NCBI GenBank assembly: GCA_035578175.1
Contig: JAQMRL010000003.1
Span: 101,420,969 to 101,484,968, forward strand
Direction of reading: 5' to 3'
DNA from: Catonia carolina
Taxonomy: Eukaryota > Arthropoda > Insecta > Hemiptera > Achilidae
Length of the DNA stretch: 64,000 bases
Within the stretch, counting starts at the first letter, position 1. Each line of letters starts with the position of its first letter. Both the position numbers and the translations under genes were made by a program. Of the stretch, positions 44,801 to 56,500 are shown in pieces. A model generated the notes under the pieces. That model ran no database searches, had not been told where the DNA came from, and worked only from the letters and a program-made list of their open reading frames with translations.

Positions 44801-47523
44801 CGGCGTTTAAGTACTATACGCGCGCCAGCTCATGGTCTCTGTCGCCTGGGGAAGTGGGACGGGTGGCGTAATAGAAAGTGAGTAATATATTTGTCTTATC
44901 GTGCAGTACAAAAACATTTTGTCATCATGTAAATATTATTATTATGTCTATGTATTTATTTATTATAGGCCTACTTATTATTGCTTTTCACAACGGATAC
45001 ACGTGTCACAATATACAGTTGTACAATTGTGCTAATGCGTCTCGGATGTGTTAATCATTATTCATGATTTTTGATCACTAAAGTGATTTTTATTTTGAAA
45101 TTTAAAGCGTGTTAACGTGCCAAAAGTTATTAGTTTTGTGTTAGGTAAATTTCAACGTGTATTTTTCATATCTTTTGTTTTATTTTAATATGTCTTCCCG
45201 GAAAAATAAAGCGGTAATTCATTCGGAAGTGCGACAAATTATTGAATCAGTTATAAAAAACTGTGATGAAGAATCGCGTAAAGGACTCGGAATTGGCTTA
45301 ACCATTCGATTTTTTTTACCTCAGTAAAAAAATCATAATCATAATTTGCTACTAATTATTTAGGCCTATAAATTAATGTTATGAAATATATATTTTTTAA
45401 TTTCCTTATTTTCTATGCTACGTACATATTTTAATTCCTGAGGACTGCCTGACTCAAACTGTAAATAATTACTAAATATTAATAAATACAATGAAAGAAA
45501 AGTAAAAGAGTTACTATATTATAGAATAAATTGAAATAATAAAACAAAAGGTTACTTTATAATGACAAGAACATTATGATAAATGTTTTTTTTATGAATA
45601 GTATAATCTTTCATTGCATGCCGTAACAGAAATTCCTCACACGGATCACGAGCTGACGCGGCTGCTATACATTGAAGATCAGAGTTTTTTTATAATATGA
45701 ATATTTTAAAAGTTAAATCTCATGTTTCGTTTTAATATGCCGGCCATTTTTTAAAAATTGTTTTTTTTTTTGGCTCCACGTAAAGGTAGGGAAATGATTT
45801 TTGGACTGAACCATGCATTTTCACAAGAGTATTATGTCAAGCAAAGCGTTTATTTTTTTTTAATAAAAACATCGTGAAATAATTCAAAATGAGCTACGGA
45901 ATGAGTTGCAGCAGGAAAACACAGAAGTTTGTTTTTCTAAACGACTATGCTAAGAGCGGATACCGCTATAGAGCTCAGTTTCCTCTCAAGAAGTTTTGAG
46001 GTTAATAGAATTTTCTATTAACAGTGCCGTCTTTATAAAATGTGAGGCCTGGAGCAAAACATTTTTGCGAGGTCTTCTTAAACAATGATTACCGGGGGGG
46101 GGGGGGGGTTTAGGGGGTACGAAATACCACCCTTGGAGCGGGGGGCCCGAGGGTCCTCCGCCGGAAATGCTTGCCGGCGCCTGTGCCGGCAAGCAATTTT
46201 TTAACCAGAGTAAGGCGAGCTGCCGCTCCACTCGCTCCAGCCTAAAGACGGCACTGTCTATTAACACTACATATCTATTTCTAATTACAAATGCAAAATA
46301 CGATGCATGGCACAATACTGCTGTAAAAATACATGGTTTAGTCCAGAAATCATTTCCCTATCTTTACGTGAAGCCAAAATACAATTTTTAAAACAAAATG
46401 GCCGGCATTTTAAAATGGAACATCAGACTTCTATTTTAAAATGTTCATATAGAGAAAACTCTGATCTTCAACGTACTTAAACGCCGTTCTTTTATGAGAA
46501 GCCTAAACGGAGTAACGGACGTTTAAAAACTACATTAACGGAAAACCGGCTAAAATCTCAGTAATCTTTATGCCTAATTGCTACAGCTCCGACTAGTTTC
46601 AAAATAGAATAATCTAAGTCAAACCAATCAACGCAGGAAAGAACAGGCTTTAATTTAGTGTAGTGTTCAAAAATATTCGTTGTTTTTTTTTTAAGATAAA
46701 GCTTTTCAATCGAGTGCGGACAGGTGAAATGGCATGCCTCTAAGCGCATGCGATGTAGCATGCGCTTAGAGGCATGCCATTTCACCTAAATGGCATGCGC
46801 CTAGACATATGGCATGGTTTGCTAATAGCAAGTCCGGTTTATTTTTCATTAAATAACTCGAAAGAATTTCAAAATCGAATTAGGAAGTTATTACTTAAAT
46901 TTAACTGTTGATAATTCCTTGAAATTGACCTTCAATAATTGTGTTTTGTTAATTGTAAGACGTTTTTTCTTATTATTACAAGATTTTATTTCAGAATGGT
47001 ACATTAATCAGCACCTCATTACTTCCGTATTAAATTAATACTCAATAAAAATGTGACAGTGTACACAGTTTACTCGTTACATTAATGCCATCATATTAGT
47101 AAATTCTATTACTCCTCATTAATTCTTACATTGGAAAGTTAATAAAGCGAATATATAATTATATAATAATTATGTCAAATATTTACCATTAGGAAACTCA
47201 TTATAAACTTGTATTAAGACTATTAGAAAAGAATCCAAATTTATGAAAATATAATTAAATACCTACTTAAGTAGGTTATTCCCCATAAATTTTATAAATA
47301 GAAATTACTTATTATTTGTCAAGTAATAATGAATGTTGTGAACGTAATATAAAACCAATTTGTAAATATAAAGTCAAGTAGGGACTACTTGACTTTAATT
47401 TGCTAATGGGACATTAGCAAATTAATCAATTTGTTAATTAAAAATTAATTAAAAAATTAATTTTATTTTTTATTTAAAAAAAAATTAAAAATTAATCAAG
47501 TGATTCTGTAGAACGGTATTAAG

Positions 47524-47561
<38 letters not shown>

Positions 47562-50500
47562 TAAGGTAGCCTAATAGCAAGTCCTTGTAATAAATATTTT
47601 ATTATTGATCAGCTAATTCTTATAGGTGTAGGCTTACACTTAAAACTATTTGAAATGTAGTCATTTATTATAGGGTTAATTTCCATTTAAGTGTCATAAT
47701 ATTGGACATGAAACGTAATGAAAGTATTCGAGCAGAATTACAGGTCCAACCACTATTAGACGGCATTGCGCGCTACAATTCCAGGTGGTGCGAACATGTG
47801 AATCGAATGCGAGAGGAAAGACTACCAGTCCAAATATTAAGTTATGCCCCACGGGGTAGACGTGATAGAGGAAGACCGCTACGAAGATGGGTGCCGGAAC
47901 AGGCTTTAGGCCTATCCGTGTTTGGGTGATGATGATGATGATGAATATTGTCAAGTGCATTGTTCAATTAGTTAAAAAACATGCCAATTCTAAGGTCGCA
48001 AAGTAGTTACTGATTTCATATTTAACCTATCAATCAATAAAAATTAAAAATGGCTAATGTATTAAAAAAAATCTTATAATTTTCGCGTCCGTACATTGAC
48101 ATTTTCCTATCAATCTGGAGTCCGCGTGTAATTTGGCGTCCGTGTACGGACGCCAAATTACACTCCTAGATAAAAATTTATTGTGACGCAGTTTTTCAAC
48201 GTAATTTCTTTAAACAAAAGTACATTGTTACGGGCAACTATATTTATTTTTTGAGAATTTTATTATTAACCAGAGAGACATAAATAAAAAAAATACACTT
48301 TGGTACCAGATGCGAAATTGCGGTGTTTCGAAATATTTTATACACCGTATCTTGGAGGGTTTCTCACCGAGTGCTCTAGCATCGCCCCTAAGGAATTACA
48401 CACCTATATTAAATAAATTGTCACAGAGATGTCAATTTCTCATCTGCTATCACTTTCGCGTCCACTCGTTAAGAAAGCAGATAAAACTTGTTATAAATAA
48501 CAATTGTATTGTGTTAAGAAAAATGCTTAAAACAGTAATAAAACACATTTTTATCAATAATTGATATACAATTCTTTCAAAGTCTAATCTTAACAATCCG
48601 ATTTACTTATCATTTGAATAATTTTTACCCGGAAAATTTTTGATATAAACTAAGGTAACTTTCTATCTTTCTCCTTCACCGCGGTTTATTTGTCTTCCTT
48701 CCTCTCCTATGTTTTCTCCTTCACCGTGGTTAATTTGACTTCCTCCTTTTCCTTTCTGTCTTATTTCTTCACCACGGTTTATTTTTCATCCCCTTCACCA
48801 CTCTGTCTTCCTCCTTCACCGTGGTTTATTTGTCTTCCTCCTTTACCTTTCTGTCTTCCTCCTTCACCGCGGTTTACTTGTCTTCCTCCGTCTCCATTTT
48901 ATTTCCTCCTTCACTGTGGTTTATTTGTTTTCCACTTCTCCTTTCTGTCTTCCTCCGTCACCGTGGTTTATTTGTCTTCCTCCTTCTCCATTTTATTTTC
49001 TCCTCCACTATGGTTTATTTGTCTTCCACTTCTCCTTTCTGTCTTCCTCCTTCACCCTGGTTTATTTTTCTTTCCCCTCTCCTTTCTGTCTTCCTCCTTC
49101 ACCGCGGTTTATTTCTCTTCTCACTCTCCTTTCTGTCTTCCTCCTTCACCGTAGTTTATTTGTCTTCTCTCCTTTCTGTCTTCTTCTTCACCACAACAGA
49201 AGCATGCTTACGGTATCTATCGGATTTCAGTGGAACTAACTTTTAAATAGCTATGGACGCTACCGCTATCTATAAAACATATTTTTTCATTGCAATTAAC
49301 TTAACAATGGTTGTGGACGTTTACGCTATCTATCGAATTTCATTTAAACTAACTTTACAATAGTTGTGGACGCTTACGCTGTCTATAGGATTTCATTGGA
49401 ACTAAGTTTACAATAGGTGTGGGTGCTCACGTTATCTACCGGAATTGATCGAAACTAGCTTAGTGTATGCTACGCTTTCACACCTAGTGCGCCTCTTACT
49501 CTCGTACAGTAAAGGTGCACACAAGTTCCGGCGTCGTTGCTAGGCAACGGATTTTGATTGTTGCTTACGTTTTGTTTACGTTTCTATCGTGATTATATGT
49601 ACTATTTTGTGTTGTGTGTTTGTGCTGTGTGACTGTTGATACATTTTGTGATATTTAATATTAATTAACGTGCCTTATATAATAATAATAATATGGAAGA
49701 CAGCTTCCCGAAAAGGAAGCGTAGGAAGGAGGGTCTTCCTGTGCTATTTGAGGACTCGTCCGACGATTTTGTTGCGACAGCGTCTAATGACACCGCTCCA
49801 GAAACCGCTCCTGAAAACAACATGGACCAGGCTCCTTCATCTGCGCCGGCGTCTGTAAACAGGTCGCGAATCCCGCCTCTCGTATTCAAGGCCCCTGGCA
49901 ACTGGGCCCAGTTGTCCCGCCTCGTCGGGAAGGCGGTTGTCAACAAAGTATCGGTGACCTCTAAGGGGTCGACGTACATGCTATATGCCAAGTCGGCGGA
50001 GGATTTTCACGCCGTTCGCAAGCTCTTTATCGCGAACGGCGTGTATTTTCATACGTACCACTCCGCCGAACCAGATGAAGTGAAGGTCGCAATTAAAGGC
50101 CTTCACTATTCTCACGACCCCGCCGATGTAAAGGATGCCCTTGAAGCCGCGGGGTTCAAGGTCAACCACGTGCAGCCGATAAAAGGCAGGGGTGGGCACC
50201 ACCTCAACGTGTTTCTTGTCAAATTACAGAAGACCCATAACATCTCAGAGGTGTATAAAATTGATAATTTGTTTCACGTGGCTGTCACTGTGGCCCCCTT
50301 CAAGCCTCGACCCGGGTTGCCGCAGTGCTACAACTGCCAGCGATACGGCCACGCCTCTGTGAACTGTTGCCATGCTCCTCGCTGTGTCAAGTGCGGCGGG
50401 GAACATGATGCCAAGATTTGCAGCAAGCAACAGGACGAGAGCCCTGTCTGCTGCAACTGCAGAGGTGCCCACCCAGCAAATTATAGGGGGTGCCCTGCGC

Positions 50501-53500
50501 ACAAGAAACTTTTAGCGGTGCGCAGGGAAAAACATCAGGCCCCCCAGCCAACTCCATCGGCTTCGGCTGCACCATCGAAGACGGCGTCCGACTCCGTCGC
50601 GTCCCCCGACTCAGAAGCGGCACGCACGCCCCCGGTTCAAAAAACTTACAAAAGAACCATTACAAAGAGCACTACCCAGCGTGCTCCCTTTAAAAAGAAC
50701 AACTCTATCCCGCAGGCCCAGCCCTTTATTCTGACACCGTCCAAACCGGTGTACAACTTTAGTGCTTCTGAGTTCCCCCCTCTTCCAACACCGGCCTCAC
50801 AACCGATCGCCTCAGCACCTAGTGCCACTCCTCTGATCGACCTGTTAACGTCGACCAAATTCATTACTTGGGCGATTTCGACGTTACAGAAACTGTCCAG
50901 CGCCACTTCGATACAGGATGTAATCGCCACTGTAATTTCAAGCCTTCCCGCACTTCTGGTGTAATGCCGTTCACGGTAGTTACGTGGAATTGCGCAGGCA
51001 TCGCCCGGCGGAAAAACGATCTTCGGCGCTTCCTAGAGGATTACGACGTGGATGTAGCACTCTTACAAGAGACTCATCTTGTTCCCACCGGTGCTTTCAA
51101 GCTTGCCCCCTACATCGTCTATAGGTCTGACCGTATAGCGGCTGTCGCTGGTGGCGGTGTCGCTATACTGGTCCATCGACGCCATGTGCATCATCTGCTA
51201 CAGTATCCTCCGATACCCCTCCTTGAGTCTCTTGCAGTTATCATCCCTTTTAATTCAATCCCAGTTACTTTTGTTTCACTGTATAGGCCTCCTGCTAATA
51301 GTGATTATCACCCCACTGCCCTTGCGTCTTTATTCGGCCTTCAACATCCTTTGTTTGTTGGCGGTGACTGGAATACGAAGCACCTCGATTTGGGATGTCG
51401 TAGTACTAATAGGGCCGGTACTACGCTCCTAAGGTTTCTTAATCAATCTGATCTCCCTTTCTCCTTGCACGTTCCTAACTCTCCCACCCGGATTTCCCCA
51501 GTTCCTGGTCATTCCTCTAACATTCTTGACTATGGAATTTCTGTTTCATTGCCTCTCCTCCCGGACACGCTCGTTATCAATGATCTAGATTCGGATCACC
51601 TTCCTGTCCTTTTTACGTTTTTTCCCCCGACTCTCCGACCTTTTCGTCCCCCTTCTATCACTAAAACCTCCTGGAAGGATTTTCATTCCGATCTAGATCG
51701 TGCCCTACCCCCTCAACCGCCAACAATAGTCTCTACTGCCCAATTGGATTTTCACGCAGCCAATCTCTCGACGACTATTCAGCATAGCCTCCGAGTCTCA
51801 ACTCGCACTGCCCCTCCGACCACACGCTCCGGCCTCCCTCCTGAAGTACGAAACGCTATAGCCGATCGGCGGCGTAGCCGTCGGCTATGGCAACTTACTC
51901 GGGACCCGCGCCATCGCACTCTATTTAACAGAGCTGTAGCGAGGTGCCGCTTCCTTTTGACTCAGCATCGTCGTCGAGGATGGGAGGAGTACCTGACCTC
52001 CGTTCAAGATTCTGGTTCTCCATGGAACACTACACGACGCCTTCTGGGAAAGCAGCGGTCTCACCACCCGCTGAATTCACCTGGAGGACTCATCTTTTCA
52101 GCGGGTGAGATTGCGGAAAGATTCGCCTCGCACTTCGAATCCCACTTCACACCGAATACCACTCCTTCCGACCCAGCGCACGAACAATTTGTTGATGATA
52201 TGGTCAACACTACTCTTTCTGACCCGACGCCCCTTCATCTAGCACCGTTCACTGAAGACGATTTGTCTGATGTGATACGCTGCCTCAATCCAAGGAAAGC
52301 CCCTGGTCCGGATGATATCACTGGGAGGGTGTTATTTAATTCTCCTCCTAGGATTAAAGCGCACCTTCTCCAGATTTTCAATGCAGTGCTTTCTCTGCAG
52401 CATTTCCCTTCTTATTGGAAAACTTCCAAGATCATAGTGATTCTGAAGCCTTTCAAACCACCTTCTGATCCGGCCAGCTACCGCCCAATTTCTCTTCTGC
52501 CATTGTTCTCGAAACTGTTTGAACGACTCCTGCTATCGCGGCTTCAAACAGTTATAGACCCTGTCCTCCGTCCGGAGCAGTTTGGCTTTCGGCGGGGGCA
52601 TTCGACCACTCTTCAGCTCCTTCGTGTTGTCACTGACATCTTGGATTCTTGGAATGCCAGGCGCCAGACGACGGCGGTACTTCTCGACTTTCGGGCAGCA
52701 TTCGATCGTGTCTGGCACCTGGGTCTCCTATATAAGCTTTCGCTTATTTTTCCTCCCCCAATGGTGCGTCTACTGCACTCGTATTTGACCGGAAGGCAAT
52801 TCTTTGTCTCTCCGAATTACCCTGGGCTCCGTGATACCGCTTCTAGTGTAAAACCCGTCTCGGCAGGAGTTCCCCAAGGATCGGTTCTTGGACCGATCCT
52901 TTACCTCGTCTACTCAAATGATTTTCCACTTGAGCCCGGTATCCGCGCTGGTGTCTACGCCGACGACATAATCTTGTACAGGTCCAGCCCCAGTCTCCCA
53001 TTCAACGTTAACAGGCTTCAACGTCAAATACAGCTCCTTGTGGAATGGTGCGACAGGTGGAAGTTATCCCTTAACCCCACGAAGTGTGAGGCTATCTGCT
53101 TCACCAGAAGAAGGAAGATGCCTGCTCAACTGGAGATATCAGGACATCGACTGGAGTGGGCCTCTAGTGTGAGATACTTAGGGGTGACGCTGGATAGGTG
53201 TCTCACTTTCACCAAATTCGCGAAGGATAGGGTACGCCAGGGTAGGGTCCTCTTCTTCATCCTGGCTCCTCTTCTACGTTCTACTTGCCTGAACAAATCT
53301 ATCAGACTCCTGATCTACACAGCCGTCATTCGGTCGTTTCTGTTGTATGGCTCACCCGTTTGGTGGCCATTGCTGTCCCCGTCTAACAAGAGAAATTTTT
53401 GCGCTCTACATAATAGGATCCTTCGAGCTATTTCAAACTTCCACTACCTCATCCCCAATTCTATTGTTCAGGAGCACCTTCTTCTGCCCTCGATTGAGGA

Positions 53501-56500
53501 CTTCATCCACAACACCTCTCGGAAGTTACACGACGTGGGAAAGGATTCTCCATTTCCCAGCATTAATTCCATCTATGCTACGCCGCATCCGCCGGAAGTA
53601 CTACGGAACCTGCCATTCCACGGCTACGTTTAATCACAGATAGCCCTACTGACCTCTTCTTCTTTGTAGTCCGCCCTTCACTGAAACTGAATCCCACATT
53701 ATAAATACAAAAAAAAGGCCGTACATAATAACATTTAAAAGAGCCGTACAAAAAAAGGCCACCGACACATTAAAAATTTAAAGAGCCGTAAAAAAAAGGC
53801 CGCACATATACACTACACTCACATTTAAAAGAGCCGCCATTTATTTAAATTAAAATTTACACACACTTTCTTCGTTTAAAATTTTCTCTGAAGTATCCCG
53901 CTCCTTACAATTTCTACGAGCGATCGGTTGGTGACCCCCAAGGTATCGCCTTCATCAAATCTTCAACACGGATTCGGATTTCACACCTATTGTACATTAT
54001 AGTTCTATTGATTCCGATAGATAGCGTAAGCGTCCACAATTATTGTAAAGTTAGTTCCAATGAAATCCGATAGACAGCGTAAGCGTCCACAATTGTACAG
54101 TTAGTTCCAATGAAATCCGATAGATAGCGTAAGATAAAGTAAGCATGCTTCTGTTGTGGCGAAGGAGGAAAACAGAAAGAAGAAGAGAAGACAAATAATC
54201 CGCGGTGAAGGAGGAAGACAGAAAGGATAGGGCGGAAAACAAATAAATCGCGGTGAAGGAGGAAGACAGAAAGGTGAAGGGAAAAGGAAAATAAACCGTG
54301 GTGAAGGTGAAGACAGAAAGGAAAAGGAGGAAGACAAATAACCCACGGTGAAGGAGGAGTACAGAGTGTGGAAGGAGGAAGAAAGAATGGAGACGGAGGA
54401 AGACAAATAAACCGCGTTTAAAGAAGAAGACAGTATGAGAAGGAGGTTGACAATTAAACCGCGGTGAAGGATGAAGACAGAAAGAAGAAAGGGAAGACAA
54501 ATAAACATTGGTGAAGGAGGAAATCAGAAAGAAGGAGGGGTGAGACAGAAAGGAGAAAGAGGAAGACAAATAAACCGCGGTGAAGGCGAAAGATAGAAAG
54601 GAGAAGGAGGAAGACAAGTAAACTACGGTGAAGGAGGAAGACAGGGAGGAGAAGGAAGAAGATAGAAAGGAGAAGGAGGAAGACAAATAAATCGCGGTTA
54701 AAGAAGAAGACAGTTATGAGTAGGAGGTATACAATTAAACCGAGGTGAAGGAGGAAGACAAATAAACTGTGGTGAAGGAGGAAGACAGAAAGGATTAGGG
54801 GGAAAACAGTAAGGAGACTTGACATCTTACTGAAGATGTCAAGAGAAGATTATCAGTCGGAACTTGCAACCAAGTATTGATACCAGTAGGGATGACATCC
54901 GTCTTGCAGCCATTAGACGTATGTGCAAATCGACCGTTCAGTAAGAACATGAAAAGTTTTACACAAAATGTATAGCAGAAGGACACAATGAAACAACTAG
55001 TTCTGGGAAAATGAAGAGGCTTTCATTCACCTTGATGTGTCACTAGATGTGTCTAGAACATTTATTGAGGATGAGTTTAAAAATGCTGCATCTGTAATGC
55101 TGTGGATGGACGGCACAGAAGACGATATGGTATGGCAAAATGAGAGTGATTCTACATATTCAAACACTAGTAGTAGGCCTATAAATGTTAATAGTGACAG
55201 TATCGATTAAATTAAGTTTTACAATACTGTTTTAGTCATGTACAGCAAAGTTTTTAGATTTTATGTAGGCCTATAAGTAAAATAATCAGTAATCTTAATT
55301 TACAATAAAAAGTGTCAAATATTCTGTTAAAGATTGCGATAAGTCTTTAGTTATTTTTTTAAATAATAATTTAAATAATTTATCGTTAATTTTTTTTATT
55401 TTTCGATAAAAATGTTTTCAAAAGCAAAGTGCGCACATTACACGGGGGGGGGGGGGGCATTACACATGGGTAAATACGGTGATTTCAGTTGGATATTAAT
55501 TCAAAATAAAATTTTTGGATATTATAAAATTGTTTTTCTAAAAAAGACTGTTTGAGTTTAATTTTAAAACTGTGTAACGAAACATCTTTCAAATGATTCG
55601 GTAGGTTTTTATAAATTTTGACAGCGCCATAAAATGGTGCTTTTTCGTATCCGGTAAGTTCTGTGTTGGACAATTATTCTAAAATAAGTTTTGTTTCTGA
55701 TCGGATACGAATGGATATCTTTATTTTTTAAGAATAAATGCTCATTCTTCTTTAGAAATAATACACTCTAATAACGAATGTAAATACATGAGAACATTAA
55801 TACACTTAGTTTCTTAAAAAAGGGTAATAAGAATCACGTCTTTAGCACCTAAAATGGCCCTAACAACCCATTTCTGCATCCTGAAGGCGGCAAACTTGTT
55901 TTAATCGGAGATCCCCAAACTGTATCGTTGTATTTTAAATGTGGGAATATGTAAACATAATAAGTACTCAAAGTAAAACAGGCAGGTGGAGTGTTAAATT
56001 ATTTTCACTCGATCTGTTAGTTCCAGTACTATAAAAGTAGTTATGTTTCTTTCCACATGGTCAGCCAAGTATAGGACTGAAGCATTTCAGAAAAAAAGAG
56101 GTAGAGGTGTAAAAGACACTTGTCAGAGTTATCTCTTCAGACAATAATGAATTTCATTTCGTTATTCAACCATACCCCGTGGTGAATGAAGTGAAGAGGT
56201 GTCATTTGCAGGGTGGAAAGTATATATGCTTTTCAGAGGGCCTGGTTTTCTGACAAGCATACTTTTCAATTCAGTAAGGAAATGGAGAGCGAGCAAGGTA
56301 AACCACCTCACTCCTCGTTTTACTCTAAAGCCTCTAGATGTTCAAGCCAGTCTTTCAGTTGATAACCTAACAACAAACATAACCAATACAATATTTGATA
56401 GCTGGCATCCTGTGGGAGCAGTTGTATGGTTGTATCCATTTTAACTGGAAGCAAATCCCTTTCCTGGTATGTGTTGAAACTTTTTGAACACAAAGTCAAT

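Larger units (their letters stand above)
44463..46800. mobile_element. long-inverted-repeat DNA transposon remnant
   Basis: Outer arms of about 280 bp (44535-44815 and 46465-46760) are inverted copies: CGCTTAGAGGCAT, CCGCACTCG, AAAGCCTGTTCTTTCCTGC, TTGATTGGTTTAATTTAGAT, CGTCCGTTACTCCGT. A second inverted pair lies further in (45661-45770 with 46385-46470, ATGCCGGCCATTTT). A transposase-like N-terminus lies between (45190-45327). A hAT MITE has inserted at 46022-46256. Exact ends and target duplication could not be fixed. Confidence 0.7.
46810..48660. other. intronic stretch with simple repeats
   Basis: AKR intron 1. It contains the TA microsatellite at 47527-47557, the RT stump at 47702-47929 and the palindrome at 48126-48163. 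Otherwise AT-rich DNA without features. Confidence 0.5.
49451..53990 (+). mobile_element. Jockey-like non-LTR retrotransposon, apparently intact
   Basis: A two-ORF LINE: a short GC-richer leader, ORF1 (gag-like) and ORF2 (endonuclease-RT) joined by TAATG, and a 3'UTR with triplicated units. Base composition is clearly GC-richer than the surrounding intron, which suggests a recent arrival. Neither a poly-A tail nor a target duplication could be recognised, so the outer limits are approximate. It stands in the same direction as the AKR gene, within its intron 1. Confidence 0.85.

Noticed and set aside
48690..49246. Three long overlapping open frames rich in Ser-Phe-Leu-Pro
   Set aside because: They are different frames of the CT-rich 48-bp minisatellite; units lack stop codons in several frames.
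50245..50930. Antisense frames inside retrotransposon ORF1
   Set aside because: Shadows of a GC-richer coding sequence; no motifs and overlap the real ORF1.
54051..54825. Similar minus-strand frames rich in Ser-Phe-Leu
   Set aside because: Mirror-image GA-rich arm; same low-complexity artefact.
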